Positions 35,152 to 44,080 of a stretch of DNA of 64,000 nt are shown in pieces. Numbering within the stretch: the first letter of the stretch is position 1; the number at the start of each line of letters is the position of its first letter. Position numbers and translations under genes: made by a program. Source of the DNA: an uncultured Roseobacter sp. (GTDB taxonomy: Bacteria > Pseudomonadota > Alphaproteobacteria > Rhodobacterales > Rhodobacteraceae); assembly GCF_947499265.1 (NCBI RefSeq), contig NZ_CANMNK010000008.1:1-64000 (forward strand). The letters run 5' to 3'. The notes under the pieces were generated by a model. That model made no database searches. It was not told the DNA's origin and saw only the letters and a list, made by a program, of their open reading frames with translations.

Positions 35152-35427
35152 ATGAGCGTGCCGACAGATGACATTTCTTCCAAGGTTGTGGACCTTTCAT
35201 CGGCTTTTGCCGGGCTTGATGGCTTGCCGCCGGCGGAACGGGTGCGCGCAGCGATGCAGATCGCGGCCCATTTTCTGGAATATGCGGCCTATGAGATGGC
35301 GCTGGAACAAAGCGCGGGCGACGTGTCGGAGATTATTCACATGGCGGCACGTCTGGACCAGGCCGCCCGCCGGATTGGTGAAAAGTCAGTCGCCGCCGAC
35401 GCCGCCCGGGATTTACGCAAGATTTAA
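35152..35427 (+). CDS. Small LEYAAYE-family protein B (unknown function)
   Basis: 91 residues from ATG 35152; an upstream GTG at 35110 would add 14. It is a paralogue of the previous small protein, with a conserved 30-residue core (25-52) and a similar helix after it (DVSEIIHMAARLDQAARRIG). The all-helical, Ala-rich pattern suggests a small helical bundle or dimer. The gap between the two genes (257 bases) is too long for simple coupling, so each may have its own promoter. Pirin follows 70 bases on. Function not known to me. Confidence 0.68.
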   Translation: MSVPTDDISSKVVDLSSAFAGLDGLPPAERVRAAMQIAAHFLEYAAYEMALEQSAGDVSEIIHMAARLDQAARRIGEKSVAADAARDLRKI

Positions 35428-35497
35428 GCGCGAGATGATTGTCTCGCCCGCAGGCGCCGCTATCTTGAGGGCATGGCAGGATAGAGGAGCGCAGCCC

Positions 35498-36436
35498 ATG
35501 AGTTGGAACCCCGCATTGGATCCAGACTGCCCGACAGGCGACGCGGTTGACGCGATTGATACGGTGATCGTGCCGCGTGCGCGTGATCTGGGGGGCTTCG
35601 AAGTGCGTCGCGCCCTGCCGTCGCCACGGCGTCAGATGGTCGGCCCGTTCATCTTTTTCGACCAGATGGGGCCTGCCGAATTTGTCACTGGCAAAGGCAT
35701 CGACGTGCGCCCGCATCCGCATATTGGTCTGGCGACGGTGACCTATCTCTACAAGGGCAAGATCCACCACCGTGACAGTCTCGGGACCGATCAGTGGATT
35801 GAACCCGGGGCGGTCAACTGGATGGTGGCCGGTCACGGGATCACCCATTCCGAACGCACGGACGGTGAGATTCGCCAGCGCCCCCATGATCTTTTTGGGA
35901 TTCAGACCTGGGTCGCCCTGCCGGAGGAGGCCGAGGATGACGCCGCGGCCTTTGAGCACGCGCCCAAAGACACGCTGCCCGTTCTGGAGGGCGAAGGGAA
36001 ACAGATGCGGCTGATCCTTGGCCATGCCTATGGTGAAAGGGCGCCGGTCAAAACCTATTCGGACATGTTCTATGCCGATGCCCTGCTGGAAGCGGGCGCG
36101 CGTCTGCCGCTGCCGGATGATCATGAGGACCGCGGGATCTACGTTGTGTCAGGGTCGATCACAGTGGCGGGAGACGCCTTCGACGCCGGACAAATGATGG
36201 TGTTTCGCCCCGGAGATCAGATCACTGTGACTGCAGGGGATCAGGGCGCGCGCTTGATGCTGTTGGGGGGTGAAACGCTGGACGGGCCGCGCCATATCTG
36301 GTGGAATTTCGTGGCGTCCTCCAAAGACCGCATTGATGCTGCAAAGGAGGCCTGGCGCGCCGGGGATTGGGCGCATGGGCGGTTTCAGCTGCCACCGGGT
36401 GATGATGCCGAATTCATTCCTTTGCCGGACAAGTGA
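35498..36436 (+). CDS. Pirin family protein
   Basis: 312 residues from ATG 35498 with GAGGAG upstream; the much longer open frame to 35168 runs over the previous gene and is rejected. Bicupin fold: metal-binding histidines are in RPHPHIGLATVTY, KIHHRDS and GHGITHSER of the N-terminal cupin; the C-terminal cupin is less conserved. Bacterial pirins have been reported as quercetinases or as modulators of central metabolism; the role here is open. The next gene starts 15 bases later and may be co-transcribed. Confidence 0.92.
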   Translation: MSWNPALDPDCPTGDAVDAIDTVIVPRARDLGGFEVRRALPSPRRQMVGPFIFFDQMGPAEFVTGKGIDVRPHPHIGLATVTYLYKGKIHHRDSLGTDQWIEPGAVNWMVAGHGITHSERTDGEIRQRPHDLFGIQTWVALPEEAEDDAAAFEHAPKDTLPVLEGEGKQMRLILGHAYGERAPVKTYSDMFYADALLEAGARLPLPDDHEDRGIYVVSGSITVAGDAFDAGQMMVFRPGDQITVTAGDQGARLMLLGGETLDGPRHIWWNFVASSKDRIDAAKEAWRAGDWAHGRFQLPPGDDAEFIPLPDK

Positions 36437-36451
36437 AGCGGTGACACGGGG

Positions 36452-37171
36452 ATGCTGACCGGTCGCGCGGCGCAGTTGGTTTTATCGCCGGTGCTGGCCG
36501 CTCAGGCCCTTCAGGTCATTCGCAAAACGCCCCGATTGCCGGAGGCTGCGGGCCCGCGTGCGGGTTCGTCCGGCACGGGCAGGCCGCTTCGCCTGCTGAT
36601 CCTGGGAGATTCCTCGGCCGCCGGTGTTGGCGCCCACCACCAGCAGGACGCGCTCAGCGGGCACCTTGTGCAGGCATTGTCGGGTACTGTTTCGCTGCAT
36701 TGGCGTCTGATCGCGCAGACGGGCATCACCACACGCGCCATTCCAGATATGTTGCGCAACCACGGGCGCGCGCAGTTTGACGTCGCTGTGACCGCTCTGG
36801 GTGTGAACGATGTGACACGACTGGTTTCGCCAAAACGGTGGTCCGCACAGACCCGTTTGGTGCATGACATTCTCAAGCGCGACTTTGGTGTCCAGCGCAT
36901 CTATGGCACCGCCATACCCCCGATTGCGCAGTTTCCCGCACTGCCAAACCCGCTTGGCCTGGTTCTGGGAAAACACGCCGCCGCGATGATGGCCAGATTG
37001 ACAGCGGATCTGGCACAGGACGCAACGGTGCGGATGGTGGAGCCCAAATGGGGTTTTGATCCAACGAAAATGGCCAGGGATGGGTTTCACCCGGGCCCGG
37101 AAACATATGCGCGTTGGGGCGCGGAAATGGCGCATCATATTCTCGCGGATCTCCCCGATGCTACGGGCTGA
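36452..37171 (+). CDS. SGNH/GDSL hydrolase family protein
   Basis: 239 residues. Block I LILGDSSAAGVGA carries the nucleophilic serine, block III is seen as ALGVNDVTR, and block V as DGFHPGPETY with the catalytic Asp and His. Residues 1-20 are hydrophobic (AAQLVLSPVLAAQAL) and could be a signal or anchor. Members are esterases or lipases; substrate unknown. Likely in operon with pirin (15-base gap). Confidence 0.88.
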   Translation: MLTGRAAQLVLSPVLAAQALQVIRKTPRLPEAAGPRAGSSGTGRPLRLLILGDSSAAGVGAHHQQDALSGHLVQALSGTVSLHWRLIAQTGITTRAIPDMLRNHGRAQFDVAVTALGVNDVTRLVSPKRWSAQTRLVHDILKRDFGVQRIYGTAIPPIAQFPALPNPLGLVLGKHAAAMMARLTADLAQDATVRMVEPKWGFDPTKMARDGFHPGPETYARWGAEMAHHILADLPDATG

Positions 37172-37314
37172 CTTGACCGAGGCTGACCTCATACCCGCGC
37201 GTGCAGCAAGATGTCGGCAAAAAAACCGGTTTCGGATGCGCAACCCGCTTGACGCGACCTGAGGCGCGCCATAAGACGTCCAAACGCATTGGGCTCGCTT
37301 GATGTGTGCAGTGG

Positions 37315-37391
37315 GCGGTTGTAGCTCAGTTGGTTAGAGTACCGGCCTGTCACGCCGGGGGTCGCGGGTTCGAGCCCCGTCAACCGCGCCA
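37315..37391 (+). tRNA. tRNA-Asp (anticodon GTC), copy 1
   Basis: Acceptor stem GCGGTTG/CAACCGC, anticodon arm CCGGC-CTGTCAC-GCCGG with GTC, encoded CCA at 37389-37391. Identical over all 77 bases to the copy at 37615-37691. Its wobble G is a substrate type for Tgt. Confidence 0.97.
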
Positions 37392-37401
37392 CCGCTGCTT
37401 G

Positions 37402-37426
37402 AAAAGGGACCTTCGGGTCCCTTTTT
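37402..37426 (+). terminator. Intrinsic terminator after tRNA-Asp copy 1
   Basis: AAAAGGGACC-TTCG-GGTCCCTTTTT, a perfect stem with a stable UUCG-type tetraloop and a T5 run, 11 bases after the tRNA. It implies that copy 2 has its own promoter. Confidence 0.9.
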
Positions 37427-37614
37427 GCGTTTTAGCCCGCAGGGTGCCGTTGGTGATGACATCAGACACCTTGGCCGATCGCGCCGTGATCAACTGGCGC
37501 CGCTGATGCCGGAGCGGCATGACCGCGAAATCGCATTCAGCGCATTCAAGCTCGGATTCCGCCCGGCGGGCTATTGACGCTTGCAGTCTCTTGGCCTATT
37601 CCGCCCGACATCGC

Positions 37615-37691
37615 GCGGTTGTAGCTCAGTTGGTTAGAGTACCGGCCTGTCACGCCGGGGGTCGCGGGTTCGAGCCCCGTCAACCGCGCCA
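37615..37691 (+). tRNA. tRNA-Asp (anticodon GTC), copy 2
   Basis: Identical 77-base sequence to copy 1, starting exactly 300 bases downstream. The 5' and 3' flanks differ, so only the gene itself is conserved. Encoded CCA at 37689-37691. Confidence 0.97.
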
Positions 37692-37710
37692 CTTTTCCTT
37701 GAACAACAGA

Positions 37711-38589
37711 TCAATGCGTTTCGATTCCGTCGACGAAGGTCTGGAGGGCCCGCGCCGTTTCTGCAGGGGATTGATCGACAAAGAAGTGCCCGCCGGGAAT
37801 TGCCTGCGCGCGCATATCGGCGAGCCGGTCCTGCCAGGTGGCGGGCACATCATAGGCGCGTGCCATGGCGCCATCGGCCCCGTACAGCACAAGCGCGGGG
37901 CAGGTGACGGTGCGGTCCAGATCCTGCGCATCGAGGTCGAAATCATAGTGAAGCGCTGCGCGGTAGTCGGCGCACATGCCGCGGATGGCGTCCGGGTCAC
38001 GCCAGGCCTCGCGGTAGGCGGATAGCGCCTCTGTCTCGAAGTCCGACAGTTTTGCAGCGCCCCAACCCAGCAGGCAGCTTTCAAAATACCGGTCCGGGTC
38101 ATGCCCGATCATGGTTTCTGGAAAAGGCGCAGGTTGTGCGAGAAAAAACCAGTGATAATAGGCTGTTGCAACCTGCCGTGACAGTTGATCCAGCAACAGA
38201 TGCGTGGGCACGATATCCATCACCGTGAGGCTCAGCATTGCACCCGGCGCATCCAGCGCAAGACGATGTGCGACCCGTCCACCGCGATCATGGCCAGCGA
38301 CATGAAACCGCGCAAACCCCAGATGTTTCATCAGCGCCATCTGGTCCTGCGCCATGTGACGGAACGAATAGTTCTCAGTCCCCTCGGGTTTTGAACTCGC
38401 GCCATAGCCGCGCAAATCAGGCGCAATCACCGTATAGCGCTCACCGAGCAGCGCACCGACCTGCCGCCACAGCACATGGGTCTGCGGAAATCCATGCAAC
38501 AGTAAAAGCGGCGGACCTGAACCCGCCAGCGCATAGCAAATGCGCTGCCCGTTCACCTCGGCAAAGTTGCTTTCAAAGGACAGGGTCAT
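37711..38589 (-). CDS. Haloacetate (fluoroacetate) dehalogenase-like alpha/beta hydrolase
   Basis: 292 residues from ATG 38589. The catalytic residues of Rhodopseudomonas fluoroacetate dehalogenase (D110, R111, R114, D134, H155, W156, Y219, H280) can all be found in order: D101, R102, R105 in AGHDRGGR, D125, H146-W147 in YYHWFF, Y209 and H268 in GGHFF. The HWY trio forms the halide pocket that distinguishes this family from epoxide hydrolases. The enzyme hydrolyses the carbon-halogen bond of haloacetates through an aspartyl ester. Actual fluoride activity is inference. Neighbour of an M20 peptidase on the same strand, 26 bases apart. Confidence 0.87.
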   Translation of the reverse strand: MTLSFESNFAEVNGQRICYALAGSGPPLLLLHGFPQTHVLWRQVGALLGERYTVIAPDLRGYGASSKPEGTENYSFRHMAQDQMALMKHLGFARFHVAGHDRGGRVAHRLALDAPGAMLSLTVMDIVPTHLLLDQLSRQVATAYYHWFFLAQPAPFPETMIGHDPDRYFESCLLGWGAAKLSDFETEALSAYREAWRDPDAIRGMCADYRAALHYDFDLDAQDLDRTVTCPALVLYGADGAMARAYDVPATWQDRLADMRAQAIPGGHFFVDQSPAETARALQTFVDGIETH

Positions 38590-38615
38590 CACACGTAGGC
38601 CTCATACGGTGCACG

Positions 38616-39989
38616 TCACCGCGCGAGAGCGGCAAGAATACGGGCCCAGCTGCGGATGCCCTTGTGAAAGCTTTCCACGTCGTATTTTTCATTCGGAGAG
38701 TGCAGCGCATCATCATCCTTGCCAAAGCCGATCAGCATCGGCGTGGTCCCGAGGATTTCTTGGAAATGCCCCGCAATCGGGATGGACCCGCCACAGCCGA
38801 CATAGGCGGCAGGCACCTGCCATTCCTCGGTCAGCGCCTTGCGCGCGGCCTCAAAACTCGGGTCGTCGGTTTCCGTCATCGAGGCTTTGCCGGCCCCGTG
38901 GTCGTTGAAGCTGACCTCGCAATCCTCGGGCACCATGTCACGCACCAGTGCGCGGAAACTCTCGCGGATCGCCAGCGGGTCCTGATCGCCCACAAGGCGA
39001 AAGCTGATCTTGGCATGGGCTTGCGAGGGCAGCACGGTTTTGAACCCATCCCCGGTGTAGCCGCCCCAGATGCCGTTCACTTCGCAGGTTGGGCGCGACC
39101 AGATCATCTCCAGCGGTGTGCGGTCTTGTTCGCCCGCAGGCTTTGACAACCCGACATCGCCGAGGAAAGCCGCGTGATCGAATGCCAGCCCCTGCCACTG
39201 CGCCTCCATCTCATCTGAAAGCTCCGGCACGCCGTCATAAAACCCGGGGATGGTGATGCGGCCCTCATCGTCATGCAGTGATGCGACGATGCGCGACATC
39301 ACCCGGATCGGGTTGATCGCCACGCCGCCATACATGCCCGAATGCAAATCCACGTCCGGTCCCGTGATTGTGATCTCCTCACCCAGAAGCCCGCGCAGCA
39401 TGGTCACGATGGCCGGTGTCTTGCTCTCGAAAAGCCCGGTGTCACAGATCAGCGCAATGTCGGATTTCAGTTCTTCGGCGTTTTCCTCCATGAAGGGCAC
39501 CAGCGAGGGGGAGCCGCTTTCCTCTTCGCCCTCCAGGAAAAAGGTCATCTTGCAGGGCAGGCTGCCATGTTCGGCTTTCCATGCGCGGCAGGCCTCGATG
39601 AAAGTCATCAACTGGCCCTTGTCGTCCGAAGATCCGCGCCCGCGAATGACCTGGCCCTTGGCGGTTTCTTCGATCTGTGGGTCGAACGGATCATTGTCCC
39701 ACAACTCCAGCGGATCAACCGGTTGCACGTCGTAATGGCCATAAAACAAAAGGTGCGGCCCGGGTCCGTCGATATGCCCCACAACCATCGGGTGGCCGGG
39801 TGTGGTCCGCTTTTCGGTCTTGATCCCGAGGCCGTTCAAATCGTCAACCAGCCAGTCCGCGGCCTTGTCGCACGAGTCTTTGAAGGCCGGGTCGGTCGAA
39901 ATCGACGGGATGCGCAGCAGGTCCATCAGTCGGTCCATGGCGGCGGGCAGATCGGAATCGATACGGGCTAAAACGGCGTCTAAGGACAT
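38616..39989 (-). CDS. M20 family metallopeptidase/dipeptidase
   Basis: 457 residues. Zinc ligands and catalytic acids are in LLFYGHYDVQP (His and Asp), GRGSSDDKGQ, EGEEESGSPS (Glu pair), and CDTG; the dimerisation lid follows at about 200-310 (LHSGMYGGVAINP). The layout fits the ArgE/DapE/carnosinase-type dipeptidases; it probably cleaves small peptides or N-acyl amino acids in the cytoplasm. It is divergent from hemA across a 243-base region holding an FNR box. Confidence 0.92.
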   Translation of the reverse strand: MSLDAVLARIDSDLPAAMDRLMDLLRIPSISTDPAFKDSCDKAADWLVDDLNGLGIKTEKRTTPGHPMVVGHIDGPGPHLLFYGHYDVQPVDPLELWDNDPFDPQIEETAKGQVIRGRGSSDDKGQLMTFIEACRAWKAEHGSLPCKMTFFLEGEEESGSPSLVPFMEENAEELKSDIALICDTGLFESKTPAIVTMLRGLLGEEITITGPDVDLHSGMYGGVAINPIRVMSRIVASLHDDEGRITIPGFYDGVPELSDEMEAQWQGLAFDHAAFLGDVGLSKPAGEQDRTPLEMIWSRPTCEVNGIWGGYTGDGFKTVLPSQAHAKISFRLVGDQDPLAIRESFRALVRDMVPEDCEVSFNDHGAGKASMTETDDPSFEAARKALTEEWQVPAAYVGCGGSIPIAGHFQEILGTTPMLIGFGKDDDALHSPNEKYDVESFHKGIRSWARILAALAR

Positions 39990-40100
39990 GGGGCAACTCC
40001 TCTTGTTTGACCCGGACCGTACCAGCAGGCGCTGCGGTGTCCAGATGCGAAACCGCCCGGACCGATCGTGGCGTACTGTCAGCTAATGGGGCGGTTGTAT

Positions 40101-40114
40101 TTGATGCATATCAA
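40101..40114. promoter_or_regulatory. FNR/FnrL-type box upstream of hemA
   Basis: TTGAT-GCAT-ATCAA, a perfect match to the FNR consensus TTGAT-N4-ATCAA, centred about 125 bases before the hemA start. FnrL control of hemA by oxygen is established in Rhodobacter. Confidence 0.85.
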
Positions 40115-40232
40115 GGATGCGACATGGTGCCCGGTCTAAGTATATTGCACCTCCACGTGAGGGGCTATATTGCTATGTTTAGAAAGATTCCAAAGGTGCG
40201 ACGTGCCCGGGATCGCATGAAGGAGACACCGG

Positions 40233-41456
40233 GTGAGCTATAACGACCAGCTGGATCAGGCGATCGCGCGTCTGCACGAAGAAGGGCGCTACCGGACGTT
40301 CATCGATATCGAGCGCCACAAAGGTCAATTTCCTCATGCCACGCGCACCCGGCCAGATGGCAGCACCCAATCCGTGACCGTATGGTGCGGCAACGACTAT
40401 CTGGGTATGGGCCAGCACCCTGTCGTTCTAGAGGCAATGCATGAAGCGATTGATGCCACCGGGGCAGGGTCCGGCGGGACCCGCAATATCTCCGGCACCA
40501 CGGTCTATCACAAGCGGCTTGAGGCGGAGCTCGCGGATTTGCACGGCAAGGAAGCATCGCTGCTGTTCACCTCGGCCTATATTGCGAATGACGCCACGTT
40601 ATCGACGCTGCCCAAGCTGTTTCCGGGCCTTATTATTTATTCCGACGCCCTCAATCACGCCTCGATGATCGAAGGTGTGCGGCGCAACGGTGGCGCAAAA
40701 CGTATCTTCCGCCACAATGATCTGGACCATCTGCGTGAGCTTTTGGAAGCCGACGATCCGGATGCGCCCAAGATCATTGCGTTTGAATCGATCTATTCGA
40801 TGGATGGCGATTTTGGCCCGATTGAGGCGATTTGCGATCTGGCGGATGAGTTTGGAGCGCTGACCTACATCGATGAGGTCCACGCGGTGGGGATGTACGG
40901 TCCGCGCGGCGCAGGTGTGGCCGAGCGTGATCGTTTGATGCACCGTCTCGACATCATCAATGGGACGCTTGCCAAGGCTTTCGGCGTGATGGGCGGCTAT
41001 ATCGCCGCATCGGCGAAAATGTGTGATGCTATAAGGTCTTATGCGCCGGGGTTCATCTTTACAACCTCACTGCCGCCGGCTGTTGCAGCGGGTGCTGCGG
41101 CCTCGGTCGCCTTCCTGAAGCGGGCGCCCGAATTGCGTGAAGCGCATCAGACGCAAGCGCGTATTCTCAAGCTGCGCCTCAAGGGTCTTGGGCTGCCGAT
41201 CATCGACCACGGCAGCCATATTGTGCCGGTGATGGTGGGCGATCCGGTGCATACCAAGATGCTCAGCGACATGCTTCTTGAGGATCACGGGATCTACGTG
41301 CAGCCCATCAATTTCCCGACGGTTCCGCGCGGCACCGAGCGGCTGCGTTTCACACCATCGCCCGTACACGGCCCCGACGAAATGAATGCCCTTGTTCATG
41401 CAATGGACGGACTTTGGTCACATTGTGCGCTAAATCGTGCCGAAGATGTAGGTTAA
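40233..41456 (+). CDS. hemA: 5-aminolevulinate synthase
   Basis: 407 residues; condenses glycine with succinyl-CoA, the first step of haem, siroheme and bacteriochlorophyll synthesis by the C4 (Shemin) route. The pyridoxal-phosphate lysine is K248 in [12 protein letters not shown], the same number as in the Rhodobacter enzyme. Other signatures are [12 protein letters not shown] and [15 protein letters not shown]. The start is GTG 40233 with AGGAG eight bases upstream. The FNR box in its promoter indicates induction at low oxygen. The product also supplies CysG. Confidence 0.96.
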   Translation: MSYNDQLDQAIARLHEEGRYRTFIDIERHKGQFPHATRTRPDGSTQSVTVWCGNDYLGMGQHPVVLEAMHEAIDATGAGSGGTRNISGTTVYHKRLEAELADLHGKEASLLFTSAYIANDATLSTLPKLFPGLIIYSDALNHASMIEGVRRNGGAKRIFRHNDLDHLRELLEADDPDAPKIIAFESIYSMDGDFGPIEAICDLADEFGALTYIDEVHAVGMYGPRGAGVAERDRLMHRLDIINGTLAKAFGVMGGYIAASAKMCDAIRSYAPGFIFTTSLPPAVAAGAAASVAFLKRAPELREAHQTQARILKLRLKGLGLPIIDHGSHIVPVMVGDPVHTKMLSDMLLEDHGIYVQPINFPTVPRGTERLRFTPSPVHGPDEMNALVHAMDGLWSHCALNRAEDVG

Positions 41457-41586
41457 TACTCACCTATATGAAATTGAAGTTGCCTTGTGTTAACCTAACA
41501 TAAACAAGAAGTCAGATACGAATCGTGGGGACGATTCACAGTCTGGCGGAGGCGTTAGGCAGGCACGGGGAAGACGGGGCAGGTTT

Positions 41587-42825
41587 ATGATTGGGCGTAA
41601 ACACTCAGAGAGTGTTGAAGAAGAAGTCGAACGCAAAGGGTTCGATGATTTCGAATTGCGTCTTGGCGATGTGATGCGCGGCGAACGCGCGACCATGGGC
41701 AAATCTCTCCTCGACGTCCAACGCGAACTGCGGATCAAAGCAGCCTATATTGCGGCAATCGAGAATTGCGATCCAGACGCCTTTGACACACCAGGATTCA
41801 TTGCTGGATATGTGCGGTCCTACGCGCGCTATCTTGGAATGAACCCCGATGAGGCGTTCGAGACATTCTGCAAGGAAAGTGGATTTACCGTCGCGCACGG
41901 CATGTCGTCCAAGGCATCCGTCATCAAGAAATCGTCGCGCGAGGAACGGGTTGGCGGCCTGGGTGACGGCGATATGTTCAACCGCCCGGGCACGCCGTTT
42001 GTGCCTACTCGGGATGGCTTTTTTTCCGGTATTGAACCAAGCGCCATCGGCTCTTCATTGGTTTTGCTTGCCCTGATCTCCGCCATCGGGTTCGGGTGCT
42101 ATTCGGTGCTCCAGGAGGTGCAGCGGGTTCAGGTTGCACCGGTTGAGCAGACACCCGTTGTGCTCTCAGACCTTGACCCTCTGGATGGCGTATTGGCCGC
42201 CGCTCCAAATGCAACGGATGCGGCGCAAACACCCGGTGCCATGGATCAGCCACGCGCTGACGCGCTGGACCAGCTTTACCGTCCGCAGGCCCTTGATGTG
42301 CCCGTGCTTGTTGCGCGCGATGCCCCGATATCGACAATTGATCCGCGCACGATTGGGAACTTCGCCCAGGTTGAGAAAGACGTTGTACCGCCGACCGAGT
42401 CGCTGGCTGGTGCCATCGACAGTGCCATTTCGGCCAGTCTTGAGCGCGCGAAGACAATCCCCCAAGTGGTTGAAAATCCGGGGCCAGCTTTGCGTATGGT
42501 TGCCGTGCGCCCATCCTGGGTCCGCGTGAGCGCCGCAGATGGCACCGTGATCTTCGAAACCATCATGGAACCTGGTGACACCTGGGATGCCCCGCAGAGC
42601 GAAGTCCCACCGTTGTTGCGTACGGGCGAAAGCGGTGCGATCTATTTCGCGCTGAATGGCGAGTATTACGGCCCTGTGGGAGAGACGGGTACAATCACCT
42701 CGAAACTGCCGCTTGAGGTGGGCGCGTTGAAGTCACGGTACACCGTGGCGGACCTCGCTGCGGACGAAGCCTTGGCGACAACCGTGGTTGAGCTGCAGAC
42801 ACTTTTGGCGCCTGCGACCGAATAA
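41587..42825 (+). CDS. RodZ-like helix-turn-helix membrane protein (DUF4115)
   Basis: 412 residues. The N-terminal HTH_25 domain is at about 22-95 (GKSLLDVQRELRIKAAYIAA), then a linker, a single membrane helix at about 158-178 (SSLVLLALISAIGFGCYSVL), a Pro/Ala-rich periplasmic spacer and the C-terminal DUF4115 beta domain at about 300-375 (PSWVRVSAADGTVIFE). This is the RodZ plan: RodZ links MreB filaments to the wall-synthesis complex and sets rod shape. ispG follows directly, as in many proteobacteria (E. coli rodZ-ispG), which supports the call. Confidence 0.85.
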   Translation: MIGRKHSESVEEEVERKGFDDFELRLGDVMRGERATMGKSLLDVQRELRIKAAYIAAIENCDPDAFDTPGFIAGYVRSYARYLGMNPDEAFETFCKESGFTVAHGMSSKASVIKKSSREERVGGLGDGDMFNRPGTPFVPTRDGFFSGIEPSAIGSSLVLLALISAIGFGCYSVLQEVQRVQVAPVEQTPVVLSDLDPLDGVLAAAPNATDAAQTPGAMDQPRADALDQLYRPQALDVPVLVARDAPISTIDPRTIGNFAQVEKDVVPPTESLAGAIDSAISASLERAKTIPQVVENPGPALRMVAVRPSWVRVSAADGTVIFETIMEPGDTWDAPQSEVPPLLRTGESGAIYFALNGEYYGPVGETGTITSKLPLEVGALKSRYTVADLAADEALATTVVELQTLLAPATE

Positions 42826-42913
42826 CACCTGATCCTTTGTGAAACCCACCATTGCGGGTAGGGGCGCAGCTGTCTATTTTAGCTGACAGAAGCTCCTGAC
42901 AAAGGAATGTCCC

Positions 42914-44044
42914 ATGTCGCTGAACCACGTGCGCCCCTGGCGCAATATCTATCGCCGTACATCGCGTCAGATCATGGTCGGCAATGTGCCGGTCGGAGGC
43001 GATGCACCGATCACGGTTCAAACCATGACCAACACGCTGACAACGGACATAAAAGCGACCATTGAGCAGATACAGGCCGCAGTCGACGCTGGAGCTGACA
43101 TTGTGCGCGTCTCGGTTCCAGATGAGGCGTCCTCTAAAGCGCTTCGCGAGATCGTGCCTGAAGTCTCCGTACCGATCGTGGCAGACATCCATTTCCACTA
43201 TAAACGCGGCATCGAAGCGGCAGAGGCTGGCGCAGCCTGCTTGCGGATCAATCCGGGTAACATCGGTGACGAGAACCGCGTGAAAGAGGTCATCAAGGCT
43301 GCGAGAGACCATAACTGCTCGATCCGCATTGGCGTAAACGCGGGCAGTCTGGAAAAACACCTGCTGGATAAATATGGCGAGCCCTGTCCCGATGCGATGG
43401 TCGAATCCGGTCTGGATCACATCAAGATCCTGCAGGACAATGATTTTCATGAGTTCAAAATCAGCTGCAAAGCCTCCGATGTTTTCATGGCGGCGGCGGC
43501 CTACCAGCAACTGGCCGAGGCGACGGATGCGCCGATCCATCTTGGAATTACCGAGGCCGGGGGGCTCACCTCAGGCACCATCAAATCCGCGATTGGTCTG
43601 GGCAACCTGCTGTGGATGGGGATCGGCGACACGATCCGCGTCAGCCTGTCCGCTGATCCGGTGGAGGAAGTGAAAGTTGGTTATGAAATATTGAAATCCT
43701 TGGGTCTACGCCACCGCGGCGTCAACATCATCAGTTGTCCCAGTTGTGCGCGACAGGGCTTTGACGTGATCAAAACCGTCGAGAAACTGGAAAAGCGTCT
43801 TGAACACATCAAAACGCCCATGAGCCTCAGCATCATCGGCTGCGTGGTGAACGGACCGGGCGAGGCGCTGATGACCGATGTGGGCTTTACCGGCGGCGGT
43901 GCCGGGTCGGGCATGGTCTATCTGGCTGGAAAGCAGAGCCACAAGCTTAACAATGACGAGATGGTGGAGCACATCGTCGAGCAAGTGGAAAAAAGAGCAG
44001 CGCTGCTAGACGCAGAAGCAGCGATTGTGGATGCCGCCGAATAA
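42914..44044 (+). CDS. ispG: 4-hydroxy-3-methylbut-2-en-1-yl diphosphate synthase
   Basis: 376 residues; converts methylerythritol cyclodiphosphate to HMBPP in the MEP isoprenoid pathway using a [4Fe-4S] cluster. The cluster cysteines are in [12 protein letters not shown] and [10 protein letters not shown], and the barrel domain has [16 protein letters not shown] and [19 protein letters not shown] precedes the ATG. The enzyme needs reduced ferredoxin or flavodoxin, which Fpr could supply. Same direction and close to the RodZ-like gene; convergent with the DsbA-like gene. Confidence 0.96.
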   Translation: MSLNHVRPWRNIYRRTSRQIMVGNVPVGGDAPITVQTMTNTLTTDIKATIEQIQAAVDAGADIVRVSVPDEASSKALREIVPEVSVPIVADIHFHYKRGIEAAEAGAACLRINPGNIGDENRVKEVIKAARDHNCSIRIGVNAGSLEKHLLDKYGEPCPDAMVESGLDHIKILQDNDFHEFKISCKASDVFMAAAAYQQLAEATDAPIHLGITEAGGLTSGTIKSAIGLGNLLWMGIGDTIRVSLSADPVEEVKVGYEILKSLGLRHRGVNIISCPSCARQGFDVIKTVEKLEKRLEHIKTPMSLSIIGCVVNGPGEALMTDVGFTGGGAGSGMVYLAGKQSHKLNNDEMVEHIVEQVEKRAALLDAEAAIVDAAE

Positions 44045-44080
44045 AATCGGATAGTTATCCGGCGATATCGACATCAATTT

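Noticed and set aside
35168-35497. N-terminally extended pirin frame
   Set aside because: The extension runs over the preceding small gene in another frame; GAGGAG and the family start place pirin at 35498.
44045-44080. CGGATA-GT-TATCCG as a terminator after ispG
   Set aside because: Two-base loop, AT-rich stem and no T-run; too weak to call.
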